Below, one piece after another: positions 9,118 to 17,498 of a stretch of 64,000 nucleotides of DNA. This stretch comes from Natronococcus pandeyae (GTDB lineage: Archaea; Halobacteriota; Halobacteria; Halobacteriales; Natrialbaceae). A program made the translations under genes and the position numbers. The first letter of the stretch is position 1, and every line of letters starts with the position of its first letter. The notes beneath the pieces were generated by a model. That model saw nothing but the letters and a program-made list of their open reading frames with translations. It was not told the origin of the DNA and did not search any database. The stretch is from contig NZ_PHNJ01000013.1 of assembly GCF_008122205.1 (NCBI RefSeq), positions 62,001 through 126,000 of the forward strand. Direction: 5' to 3'.

Positions 9118-10230
9118 CTACCCGCTGAACCACGCGTTGAAGACGTCGATGAGCAGGCTCGTACTGATGGTTCCATCCTCCCAGTCGGAGAGTGCATCCT
9201 GGAAGCCGTCGATTTCGACGTCGCCAGTGTCGTCGTCGCGATAGTCGTCGACCGACGAACCACCGTCCTCTGGTTCGTCGTCCTCTGGTTCGTCGTCTTC
9301 GGAGCCATCGTCCTCGGAGTCATCGTCTTCGGCACCGACCGCCTCCGCGGCCGAAGTCGGACAACCCTCTGGAACGACGTTTTTCGGGTCGTTGCCGTTT
9401 CCGCACTCGAAGTTCACCGTTCCGTCGCCGATGGTTCGCCACCCGCCGTGGAACTCGTCGTCCCACTCCGTATCGAAGACGTCAATCTGACTCCCCTCAT
9501 CGTTCGCCCCGGCGACGAACGAATAGTGATGACCGTTCATGTCGAAGTGGCAGTCTCGGACCTCGACAGGACCGGGTGACCACGCCCAGACACCTCGCCC
9601 CCGGCGATACTGCCTGTCGTCGGTAACCGACGCAGTAGAGTTCTCGAGGGAGCCCTCGGCGAGTCGGAACTGCGAGATCCAACAGTTCGCCGCGTAACAG
9701 TCTCGTATGGCAACCGTCCCACCGGCTCCCCAGTCGGTGCCGGGCGCCGAACAGTAAAAGCCGTTGTCGCTCATCTCCTGGATGTTGACGCGTTCGATCT
9801 CGAGGTGGCCGTCGTGATCGGGATCGACCCAGAGACCGGTCGCACCGTTTTCCTCGTAGACGGACCCGTCGCCGAGCCACACGTTTTCGATACGCGACGT
9901 GCCGCCGTCGGTGTCGGCCACCCCGAGTATCGTGCGATTGCCCATCTCGACCTGGCCCTCGACCGCGACGTTTCGGATCGTCCAGTCCGTTCCCGTCGCG
10001 ATAATCGTGACGCCCGCTCCGGGCGCTGTCACGTCGTATGTGACGTTCTCGAGCGTTTCGGAGTCGCCGACTTCGACGACTTCCCGTTCGTCCTCGGGAA
10101 CGGTGACGGTCTCGTGGTCGGAAGCCGCCGCTGTTCCGGTCATAGCCGTTCCCAAAATCGCGGCGCCTGCTATTTTGAGATACGATCTCCGGTCGAGTAG
10201 CCCGCCCTCTGAGCCTCGTTTCGTAGACAT
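9118..10230 (-). CDS. Tat-exported right-handed beta-helix protein with dockerin-like tail
   Basis: 370 aa. The signal is DRRSYLKIAGAAILGTA (twin arginine, hydrophobic stretch, AAAS cleavage region near residue 36). The body (about 50-285) has pectate-lyase-like repeats such as TIRNVAVEG, IENVWLGDG and VEVRDCHFDMNG. An acidic linker of repeated EDDEPEDD units follows (about 300-325), then a C-terminal segment DVEIDGFQDALSDWEDG...IDVFNAWFSG resembling the dockerin-like tail of haloarchaeal secreted proteins. A secreted surface or polysaccharide-binding protein is likely; no catalytic residues can be assigned. Confidence 0.75.
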   Translation of the reverse strand: MSTKRGSEGGLLDRRSYLKIAGAAILGTAMTGTAAASDHETVTVPEDEREVVEVGDSETLENVTYDVTAPGAGVTIIATGTDWTIRNVAVEGQVEMGNRTILGVADTDGGTSRIENVWLGDGSVYEENGATGLWVDPDHDGHLEIERVNIQEMSDNGFYCSAPGTDWGAGGTVAIRDCYAANCWISQFRLAEGSLENSTASVTDDRQYRRGRGVWAWSPGPVEVRDCHFDMNGHHYSFVAGANDEGSQIDVFDTEWDDEFHGGWRTIGDGTVNFECGNGNDPKNVVPEGCPTSAAEAVGAEDDDSEDDGSEDDEPEDDEPEDGGSSVDDYRDDDTGDVEIDGFQDALSDWEDGTISTSLLIDVFNAWFSG

Positions 10231-10468
10231 AGTGTCCGGAGTATTAGTCTATACATTAACTATAATCAGTTCCGAACATTTTCAATGGTTGTGAGGAAGG
10301 TGTCAGCGTGGGTAGAGTTGTGGGCAGTCCGGACTCGTCCGTCGGAGAGACTACCCGCTCCCGAGACGGCCGAAATCTACTGGAGGCGAGCCTCGGGTGG
10401 CTAACGCCTGCTGTCCGACACGAGTCGAGGGCCTCGTAACTGCGGTAGAGGTGGCGTTCTCCCTCCGG

Positions 10469-11077
10469 TCAAACCGTCTCGAGAACCCGCTCCTCGAGTT
10501 CGTCTTCCGAGAGTTCGCCGTTCGCGTACTCCACGATCCACTCGCTTTCGATCTCGAACACGGCGACGTTGAAACCGTCGTAGTTGATATGCCACGGGAC
10601 GGCGTCGATCTCTTCGGTGAACGCGTCGGCGTCGTCGATCGAGTCCGCGAACGCGAGGACGCCCGACTCGAGTTCAGCGTTGAGTTCGTCTTCGTCGAGC
10701 GTGTCCGCTTCTGCGACGACGGTAACCGAAGCGTCATCGCGTGCGACGTTCGTAACCGAAACGTCGTCGGTGTTGGCTTCGAACTCCGCCTCGTCGAAAC
10801 CAGGAATAGTCTCCTGGCTGTCTTCGTCGTCTGATCCGTCGGTGTCGTCCGGGTCGTCTTCGCTGGCGTCGTCGCCATCGTCCTCTCCTTCGGCACCGTC
10901 CTGTCCGTTTTCGTCGTCCTCGTCATCATCCGGACCACCCGTGTCGTCGCCGAACGACTCCGTCGTATCGTCCGACTGGTCGTCTGACTGAGGGTCGTCA
11001 GTTTCTGTGCTCGAACAACCGGCGAGTACGGTCGCGATTGCTGCGCCGCTTCCGAGGAGTATCTTTCGTCTCTCCAT
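10469..11077 (-). CDS. secreted lipoprotein with long Asp/Glu linker
   Basis: 202 aa from the ATG at 11077. MERRKILLGSGAAIATVLAGCSS is a lipoprotein signal with lipobox LAGC, giving a lipid-anchored extracellular protein. Residues about 25-90 are almost entirely Asp, Glu, Ser and Gly. The last 110 residues form a small alpha/beta domain (VSVTNVARDDASVTVVAE ... VAVFEIESEWIVEYANG), a pattern seen in unnamed haloarchaeal lipoproteins. Function unknown. It follows the beta-helix gene in orientation but with a 240-base gap. Confidence 0.7.
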   Translation of the reverse strand: MERRKILLGSGAAIATVLAGCSSTETDDPQSDDQSDDTTESFGDDTGGPDDDEDDENGQDGAEGEDDGDDASEDDPDDTDGSDDEDSQETIPGFDEAEFEANTDDVSVTNVARDDASVTVVAEADTLDEDELNAELESGVLAFADSIDDADAFTEEIDAVPWHINYDGFNVAVFEIESEWIVEYANGELSEDELEERVLETV

Positions 11078-11682
11078 GATCGAACCATCAGTGGAATCCC
11101 TAATTAGTAACCTCTGGATACCTATTATGAAAAATACAGATATTTCGAACGCAACCGTTGATCGATCCAAATTGGACGATAGAACCGAGTAGGCACAGTA
11201 TTACGTTCGAGGCCATCCTTTCAACGAGAGATATCCGGATCGATGAGTGACTGCAACGGATGACGGTCAGATCCTCTTACTCGACGTACACCGAGGACCC
11301 GACCTCATAGATTCGATGCTTCGATGATTTTTTGGGGAGGTGCCGACCGATGCAGACGCTGCGGTGAGCCAATCCGAAAGCAATCACAACGATGTTACCT
11401 GGAGTAGGTGTCGTCGTGGCCAACAACGACCCGCCGGATCGATACGGTCGAGAATTCCGGCAGAGTCAGTCGTGAGCACCCGGAGATCGACACCTCACAA
11501 TCACTCGTGCTGTCGGCTCACTGCCGGATCTTCACCGGAAACACGGTGTCGTTTCGCTCTTCGGGCCTGTTCCGGGGTCTCGTAGCTGCAGCGTAGCGTT
11601 CGGTCGCGTTTTGCGCGACGAAGCTCGTGTCGTATGATACCTTGCAACACAAATTTATTCGCTCACCGCCATAACACGCGGC
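11078..11682. other. intergenic between divergent genes
   Basis: About 600 bases without a convincing gene. Near 11645-11680 the sequence becomes A/T-rich (ACAAATTTATTC) and probably holds the promoter of the radical SAM gene, which starts some 30 bases later. No repeat was seen. Confidence 0.4.
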
Positions 11683-12660
11683 ATGAGCATCGGAACACCG
11701 GATACGACACCGAACTCTCACGGCCTGTCGGCGGCGGAGTTCGAGAACCGCGTCGACGACCTCTGGAGCCGGTACGCGGATTGTGACCTCTGTGCATACG
11801 ACTGTCGCGTCGATCGGACCGCCGGCAACGTCGGGACGTGCCAGGTCGACGACACCGCCTACGTCTCCTCGTACTTCCCCCACTTTGGCGAGGAGGACTG
11901 TCTAAAAGGACACAACGGCAGTGGCACGATCTTCCTGGCGAACTGTAACATGAAGTGTGTCTTCTGCCAGAACTTCGAGACCAGTCACGAGGCCGAGGGG
12001 GATCCCGCCACGCCCGCAGAGATCGCCGAGATGGCCCTCGAACTCGAGGCGAAGGGGTGTCACAACATCAACTTCGTCTCGCCGACCCACCACTCGCCGC
12101 ATCTGGTCGAGGCCGTCCGAATCGCGACCGAAGCAGGTCTCGACCTCCCGATCGTCTGGAACTGCGGCGGCTACGAACGACCCGAGATCCTCGAGCGATT
12201 GGACGGGATCGTGGACATCTACATGCCCGACGTGAAGTGGGGCGACGACGCCGCCGCGGCGAAGTACTCGAAGGCACCCAACTACTGGTCGAACATCACC
12301 GATTCGCTGCGGGAGATGCACCGCCAGGTCGGCGACCTCCAACTCGACGACACCGGACTCGCAACCGGTGGCCTCCTCGTGCGCCATCTCGTCATGCCGA
12401 ACCACGTCGAGAGCGCGAAGCAGGTGATGGAGTTCGTCGCAGACGAGATTTCCGAAGAGACGTTCGTCGACGTCATGGCACAGTATCGCCCGTACTACAA
12501 AGCCAAAGACGAGGACTTCTACGAGGAGATCAACCGCCCGATCACCGAGGAGGAGTACGAAGACGTGATCGAACACGCCCGCGACGTCGGACTCGAGCGA
12601 CTCTACCTCGATCACTCGATGCTTGCAGACCGGAACAGAGGGTGGACCGGACTGTTTTAG
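11683..12660 (+). CDS. radical SAM protein of the PflX/COG1313 type
   Basis: 325 aa. The [4Fe-4S]/SAM motif CNMKCVFCQN lies at residues about 88-97, preceded by a second Cys-rich region (CDLCAYDCRVDR, GTCQ, EDCLKGHNGSGT) typical of the PflX-like group of putative glycyl-radical activases. Barrel features NINFVSPTHHSPHLV and WNCGGYE follow, and DHSML is near the C-terminus. The family is annotated as pyruvate-formate-lyase-activating-like, but no glycyl radical enzyme is nearby, so the substrate is unknown. A/T-rich promoter sequence ends about 10 bases before the ATG, fitting a leaderless transcript. Confidence 0.85.
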   Translation: MSIGTPDTTPNSHGLSAAEFENRVDDLWSRYADCDLCAYDCRVDRTAGNVGTCQVDDTAYVSSYFPHFGEEDCLKGHNGSGTIFLANCNMKCVFCQNFETSHEAEGDPATPAEIAEMALELEAKGCHNINFVSPTHHSPHLVEAVRIATEAGLDLPIVWNCGGYERPEILERLDGIVDIYMPDVKWGDDAAAAKYSKAPNYWSNITDSLREMHRQVGDLQLDDTGLATGGLLVRHLVMPNHVESAKQVMEFVADEISEETFVDVMAQYRPYYKAKDEDFYEEINRPITEEEYEDVIEHARDVGLERLYLDHSMLADRNRGWTGLF

Positions 12661-13086
12661 CGGATACTCGTCTTTTCAGGCCAAATCGAACGATCTGTCC
12701 GCCAACAGCCCACAGTCGTCTGCTCGGTCTGATACCGTCGCCACCCTGGACACCGCGAGCTCCCGGACGATGTTCTGCTCGCGAGGATTGAATACGTACT
12801 CGCAGACGACTCGACGTCGCCCCCATCGACGTACCTGTAACTTGCGAGTCAGCGACCTGGTGAGTCTATCGAGAGTGAATTTTATCGTAACCTGTCTTAC
12901 TCGAGGTGATGATATTCAGGGTGCACTTGCAACGCAAAAACCTATAGTAGATAATTGTATAATTCCGGGCGAAGAGTCAGTTAACGAAACCAGAAAAGGC
13001 ACCTAGCCCCTGTTCCGGAACAAGATCTGGCAGCAAACCTCGCCTATCGAACAACGTACGAACAACAAAAGTCAACAAATAACCAT
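12661..13086. other. intergenic, no gene seen
   Basis: About 425 bases. GC falls to the right, and the last 100 bases before the surface-protein gene are A-rich, probably promoter. A minus-strand frame at about 12661-12920 reads moderately protein-like (CEYVFNPREQNIVRELAV) but has no start codon. Confidence 0.35.
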
Positions 13087-13938
13087 ATGGGAAGCAAAAC
13101 TGTAAATCACGAAAAGAGTCGTACAGTGGTCGTGGCCGCGCTCTTGATTGTGTCGGTGGTAGCTCTGTCGGCAGCGGCTGCAGGGGCGGCAGCCACAAAC
13201 GCTGCGACTGGCGACGGGCTTGAACTGACGGTCGACGAGACTGATTCGATTGACACCAGTGAATCGGCCGAGTTCGTCGCGACCGTGACCAACTCTGGCG
13301 ATGAGGAGGTCACGACTGACATCGTCTTCGAAATCCACGGTCAGGAGGTAAACGAGGAGGTCACTGTCAGTCCTGACGACACGGAGTCCGTCACCTTCAC
13401 TGCCGAAGGATACGTCTTCGAGGAAGGTGAACACGACTGGACGCTCACCGTTGGCGACGAGGAACGCTCCGGTGTCCTCACCGTTGGCGACGATGCCGAC
13501 GATGCTGACGATGCTGACGACGAAGGTACTGACGACGAAGGTGCTGGTGATGGGGACGCTGGCGACGAAGACGCTTACGAAGGGGCTGCTGACGATGAGG
13601 CCGCTGACGACGCGGAAGACGCTGACGACGGGGCTGCTGACGATGAGGCCGCTGACGACGCGGAAGACGCTGACGACGAGGAAGTTGCTGACGATGCGGA
13701 AGACGCTGATGACGAAGCTGCTGATGATGGGGCCGTTGACGACGCGGAAGATGCTGATGACGAGGAAGTTACCGACGAAGAGGCTGCTGATGAACAAGAT
13801 GCTGACGAGGAGGCAATCGATGAGGAGGATGCTGACGACGAAGTCGACGATGAAGACGACATGCCTGGCTTCGGCGTCGGTGTCGCACTCTTCGCCCTGC
13901 TCGCGGCCGCCATGCTGACACTCCGTCGGCAGCGGTGA
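13087..13938 (+). CDS. PGF-CTERM surface protein with Asp/Ala-rich repeat stalk
   Basis: 283 aa. An N-terminal signal helix (about residues 12-36, TVVVAALLIVSVVALS) is followed by a CARDB-like beta domain (about 43-135: LELTVDETDSIDT, EFVATVTNSGDEEVT, GEHDWTLTV). Residues about 138-255 are a low-complexity stalk of Asp, Ala and Glu. The C-terminus has DMPGFGVGVALFALLAAA then LRRQR, the PGF-CTERM sorting signal that archaeosortase A cuts in exchange for a lipid anchor. It should be a cell-surface adhesin or sensor stalk. The stalk is encoded by tandem repeats, so its length probably varies between strains. Confidence 0.85.
   Translation: MGSKTVNHEKSRTVVVAALLIVSVVALSAAAAGAAATNAATGDGLELTVDETDSIDTSESAEFVATVTNSGDEEVTTDIVFEIHGQEVNEEVTVSPDDTESVTFTAEGYVFEEGEHDWTLTVGDEERSGVLTVGDDADDADDADDEGTDDEGAGDGDAGDEDAYEGAADDEAADDAEDADDGAADDEAADDAEDADDEEVADDAEDADDEAADDGAVDDAEDADDEEVTDEEAADEQDADEEAIDEEDADDEVDDEDDMPGFGVGVALFALLAAAMLTLRRQR
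13582..13677 (+). repeat. 48-bp tandem repeat inside the surface-protein stalk
   Basis: Two consecutive 48-bp copies (13582-13629 and 13630-13677) each encode GAADDEAADDAEDADD with nearly identical DNA. Degenerate shorter units (GAC/GCT/GAAG words) continue to about 13810. This supports slippage-driven length change in the Asp/Ala stalk. Confidence 0.8.
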
Positions 13939-13982
13939 CCGACGCTATTCGCTCATAGTCGACGTCGTTTGATCCGTCTCGG

Positions 13983-14000
13983 TCGGGCCTCAGGGCCCGA
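13983..14000 (+). terminator. GC-rich hairpin after the surface-protein gene
   Basis: Perfect 7-bp arms TCGGGCC and GGCCCGA around a TCAG loop, 45 bases after the stop codon. There is no following T-run, so termination is only inferred from position. Confidence 0.4.
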
Positions 14001-14193
14001 TCGACCACGTAGCAGATTCCTGGCCATCTTCGGCGTACCAGGTTCATTTTGAAGAAGATCTTTCCTTCCAGTATAACGGGGATCGAGTTATCTGGTAGAA
14101 CATTCATAGTGTATAGCAAGCTATAGCATTTATCAGACTATGCCGGCAGTTGAAAGCAAAGACTTTTAACAGCGTTAGAGAGCTACAGTACAT

Positions 14194-14358
14194 ATGTCCT
14201 TTGCCACCACAGTTCGGCGGTGGTTATCTAACAGCGACGACGTGATCTACGAGTGTCGGAACTGTGGAACGGTACTCGAGTCTGTCGAATGGACCTGTTC
14301 CTCCTGCGGATCGATGGAAGTTGCAGAGTACGATAGCTCGGAATACGAAATATCTTGA
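14194..14358 (+). CDS. small zinc-ribbon protein (54 aa)
   Basis: 54 aa: MSFATTVRRWLSNSDD, then CRNCGTVLES, then CSSCGSMEVAEYDSSE. Two CxxCG knuckles separated by about a dozen residues make a classic zinc ribbon. Such CPxCG-type microproteins are abundant in haloarchaea and act as small regulators or interaction modules. Codon use and acidic tail support a real gene despite its size. Its last seven bases touch the hairpin of an IS200/IS605-type end (14352 onward). Confidence 0.75.
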   Translation: MSFATTVRRWLSNSDDVIYECRNCGTVLESVEWTCSSCGSMEVAEYDSSEYEIS

Positions 14359-14406
14359 CATCCTCCTCGCCCGAAAGAGCGAGGATTCCCCGAAGGGGAT
14401 AGTAAC
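14352..14406 (-). mobile_element. solitary right end of an IS200/IS605 (TnpB/IS1341-type) element
   Basis: Read on the minus strand, the sequence is a hairpin (arms CCTCGC and GCGAGG) followed by AGGATGTCAAGA, preceded by a second small hairpin (CCCC-TTCGG-GGAA). I recognise this arrangement from the right ends behind tnpB genes of haloarchaeal IS1341-type elements. No tnpA or tnpB remains; the next 150 bases (to 14556) show no coding. Likely a relic or a PATE-like non-autonomous derivative. Confidence 0.45.
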
Positions 14407-14556
14407 GATCACGTGTGCCACCCGCTGGAGAGTGAGTTATAGTAAAGGAGGGGAAAGCCGCCACGAGAATAATGCCAACGCACTGCTCGACGACGAACAG
14501 GTCCGACAGGACAATCTGGGCGGGTAGTCCGCTCGAAAAACGGGTGGCTGGTCGCA

Positions 14557-15786
14557 CTATTCCTCGAAGTCGATCTGATCAACCACTTCGAACTCGAAGT
14601 CTCCGAACTCGAAGATGTCGAACGTGACCGCTTGCATGTCGCCGTTGTCGTCGAACTCGACGACACTCGAGGCGCCCTGGTAGCTGATTTCCTCTCCGGC
14701 GGCGGCGAGTTCGACTGCTTCGGGGAAGTTCGACGGGCCGACCGTCTCGCCGTTCGGGTTCGCGACGGCCGCCATCTCGTCTCGAACGGCAACGCCATCG
14801 TTATCGCCGGCACGGGCGTTTGCCAGGATCATGACGGCGCTCGCGTCGTAGCCGTGAGCATTGAATACCCCTGGACTTCTCCCAAACTCACCCTCGTACA
14901 GCCCCTCGAACGCGTCGACATCCGGACCGTCGGCGGCCGGAGCGGTCCCCAGCACGTTGTCCATCGGGTTGTCGACGTCCTCCGGAAGGTCGGGCTCGAT
15001 CAGGCCGTCGGTGACGATGACGGGAAGGTCCGGGTCAAACTCCGCGTAGAAGTCCCGGAAGATCTGGATGCCACTGACGGGGAACGCGATCACGAGCAAG
15101 AAGTCCGGCTCGTCCGCGAGCGCGCTCTGGAGGACGGAGGTGTACGACGGTTGCTCCGGCTCGAACGCTTCGCGGGCCGTGACTGTGCCGCCGAGTTCCT
15201 CAAAAGAGTCCGCGAACACGGCCTCGAGCGCCTGTCCGTAGGCGTCGTTCAGGGAGAGCGCAGCTCCGGTGTCCCAGTCGCGGTCCTCGAACGCGAGTTC
15301 GGCGATGACCGACCCCTGTAACGCGTCGCTCGGCGCGGTTCGGAAGACGAATCCGTCGTCGTCGAGGTCCGTAATGTCCGGACTCGTACTCGCGGGCGAG
15401 CACATGACGGTCTGGTTCGGAACTGCGACCTCCTGGGCGACGGGGATCGTTACGTCGGACGCTGCTGCGCCAGTGAACATCGGGAACCCGGCGTCGACGA
15501 GCGACTGTGCGGCGCTGATCCCCGCCTCGGAGAGCGTCTGGGTGTCCTCGCGCTGGATTGCAACTTCGAATTCGCTTCCCTCGTCTGCGAGCTGGATCGC
15601 GGGGAGTTGGGCCCCGTCCGCGATCGGTCCTCCCAGTTCTCCCAGATCACCGGATTCCGGCTGCAGGATCCCCAGCATGATCTCGCGCTCCTGGACGTTA
15701 CGAACGGCTCCGAGACGACCCGCGAGGGATACCGCCCCCACACCACCGATACCTGCTAACACACTGCGTCGATTGATTCGGTCCAT
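14557..15786 (-). CDS. LivK-like periplasmic-binding protein (branched-chain amino acid ABC type)
   Basis: 409 aa. A Tat signal (INRRSVLAGIGGVGAVSLAG) opens the protein. The type I periplasmic-binding fold follows: IMLGILQPESGDLGELG, GAQLPAIQLA, VPNQTVMCSPASTSP, and in the second lobe FNAHGYDASAVMILANA. In this family such proteins bind branched-chain amino acids, amides or aromatic acids and deliver them to LivHMGF permeases. No permease or ATPase gene lies nearby, so it is an orphan subunit in this window. No lipobox Cys is seen; anchoring may rely on Tat export only. Confidence 0.85.
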   Translation of the reverse strand: MDRINRRSVLAGIGGVGAVSLAGRLGAVRNVQEREIMLGILQPESGDLGELGGPIADGAQLPAIQLADEGSEFEVAIQREDTQTLSEAGISAAQSLVDAGFPMFTGAAASDVTIPVAQEVAVPNQTVMCSPASTSPDITDLDDDGFVFRTAPSDALQGSVIAELAFEDRDWDTGAALSLNDAYGQALEAVFADSFEELGGTVTAREAFEPEQPSYTSVLQSALADEPDFLLVIAFPVSGIQIFRDFYAEFDPDLPVIVTDGLIEPDLPEDVDNPMDNVLGTAPAADGPDVDAFEGLYEGEFGRSPGVFNAHGYDASAVMILANARAGDNDGVAVRDEMAAVANPNGETVGPSNFPEAVELAAAGEEISYQGASSVVEFDDNGDMQAVTFDIFEFGDFEFEVVDQIDFEE

Positions 15787-16281
15787 GGCTACTAGGGGAT
15801 TTTGTGAGTAAAAGCGCTTCTCACCGTTGTACTAGCGATATAGAGATTGGAGATGTGGTTGCGGAGCTAATGATACATTGACATACCCGCTAGCATACCT
15901 CATCGACCGAGCCGAATACCGACGGAGATAGTATATGGTGATTTGACCTGATTGTCCACTATAGTAATTGGATGCTGAATACAAAAGAGACTATTTCGGT
16001 AACCAACACGGTATTACCATCCCTGTGACGCCGTTCAGTGTCGTCTCCGATTCTGTGGATTCTACCGCTGTCAGATTCCGAAGAATCGTCGTGTGGTGAG
16101 CAGAATCCGTACTGATCCAAGAGATTCAATACCTCATGAATACTCACCATACCGTGGAACTCGAATTCTATTTTGAGGTTTTCGCTCGTCGACGACTGAC
16201 AGGAGACCGTTCCTGACGGAACCGTTCGAACGGCGTGCGTCGGAATCAGTGGTTTTGTCCCCAACCGTGCCTTACCAGCCC
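15787..16281. other. mostly noncoding, lower GC
   Basis: About 500 bases upstream of the LivK-like gene. A minus-strand frame (15959-16250) reads a partly protein-like stretch (ENLKIEFEFHGMVSIHEVL) whose upstream part is shadow-like. It could be the C-terminal remnant of a regulator but has no good start. The first 150 bases probably contain the leftward promoter. Confidence 0.35.
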
Positions 16282-16542
16282 TCAAAGGCCTAAATACTGC
16301 GAAACGTCGATATTGGTGACCGGGTCGGCCGACTCGTCCGTCGAAATCGCCGACGAGTCCGACGCCGAAACGGTTATTGGCCACGGTGCATCCTTGGCAG
16401 GCCAGGCCACTGACGCGTACAATGCGGTCCATACCCCGACGCCGAACGCCGCTCGTAGACAGTACGTGTTGCCGCGGCCGAACGTGGCGAACGCGTCACC
16501 TGCGAGGAACCGCTCGAGACGCAGGCCCACCGTGACTGTCAC
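16282..16542 (-). CDS. doubtful hypothetical protein
   Basis: 86 aa from a GTG. The reading has an amphipathic N-terminus (VGLRLERFLAGDAFATFG), a hydrophobic middle (AAFGVGVWTALYASVAW) and a Ser/Asp-rich tail. Composition is acceptable but no family is recognised and no promoter or partner gene supports it. Confidence 0.3.
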   Translation of the reverse strand: MTVTVGLRLERFLAGDAFATFGRGNTYCLRAAFGVGVWTALYASVAWPAKDAPWPITVSASDSSAISTDESADPVTNIDVSQYLGL

Positions 16543-16766
16543 TGTGCACGGAAGAATCGCACACGCGATTCGAAAAGACTGGGATGGGAGACAAAAATTC
16601 AGTCATCTACCGTACGTTCCCCGAACTCGAGTCGGTACCGTGATTCGCCTTCCATACCCTACGCTCCCGCTTTCTACAGACCAACCGTGAGCGTCTCTTC
16701 GGAGCCACACTGCCGGCGAGCAGGCTGGGCAGTACAGCCAAGTCATCGGCGCTTCAACCTCTGGGT

Positions 16767-17108
16767 ATGTCCCCAGACCCCAACCCCTCTGAGGAACCCG
16801 ACCCGACAGAAGCGAATCTGACGGACACGTTCGACCTCGAGCATCCGGAGGAGGTCCAGTTCGGCGTCACGCGTGGCGAGAGCGGTCTCGAGCTCGGCCC
16901 ACCGCGGGACTATCCCGACCGGGCGGACGTCTCGGTCCGCCCAGAGGGAAAGCGCGTGGTGCTGAGCGTCGATGCGATGGCGGGTGACCACGGGACGGCC
17001 CACGTCGACGCGACGATGACGCCCGAAGAGGCTCGCAGGCTGTCGGAGCGACTCGCCGAGACAGCTCGCTGGATGATCGAGGACGACACCGAAGAAAATA
17101 GCGAGTGA
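16767..17108 (+). CDS. conserved-looking haloarchaeal hypothetical protein
   Basis: 113 aa, very acidic. A disordered N-terminus (PDPNPSEEPDPTEAN) precedes a small beta-rich domain (VQFGVTRGESGLELGP, RVVLSVDAMAGDHGTAHVDATM) and a C-terminal helix (EEARRLSERLAETARWMIED). No metal motif or membrane segment. Function unknown. It is a solitary gene. Confidence 0.7.
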   Translation: MSPDPNPSEEPDPTEANLTDTFDLEHPEEVQFGVTRGESGLELGPPRDYPDRADVSVRPEGKRVVLSVDAMAGDHGTAHVDATMTPEEARRLSERLAETARWMIEDDTEENSE

Positions 17109-17498
17109 CTGACTCGCGGTATCGTCCGAACCCATCGGTCGGAACGAAGCGCGTGTTCGCGTATCGAGGATGTCCACATCGACCCAAGGGCCGACAACAC
17201 CCCCTCGAATTGCACTAAACCCCATCGTTCACAGCGAGCGAGAGCGGTACATCGGTTCCTGGAGGAGAACGATCCGAGTCTTCGCGGAACTGACCTCGAG
17301 TGTTAGTCGTGTTTCTCCCCCAAACTATTGTCTATCTAATACATTTGATACTGTTTTCCGGTTACACGCCCATATATGTCTCAGCCCGCGATCGGCTTCA
17401 CTGTTGTCCGTTCGTAGTACCTCGATCGAGAGAGCCTCGAAGCAGTCGTTCGTCTGAACAATGAACTTAAGGGCGAGTAGTCTATTGTATTGGACATA
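17109..17498. other. intergenic, promoter region of the rhodanese-MBL gene
   Basis: About 390 bases without a gene. A/T content rises after 17300, and the last 40 bases before 17499 (ACTTAAG, TCTATTGTATTGG) probably hold the promoter. The ATTGYGCAAT operator found in the 49-59 kb sulfur island is not present here. Confidence 0.4.

Noticed and set aside
12661-12925. Minus-strand reading with CEYVFNPREQNIVRELAV
   Set aside because: No ATG, GTG or TTG and mixed basic composition upstream; not enough to call a gene.
13582-13810. Tandem repeats as a possible CRISPR array
   Set aside because: The units are contiguous, in frame and lack unique spacers; they encode the Asp/Ala stalk. No CRISPR array or cas gene is present.
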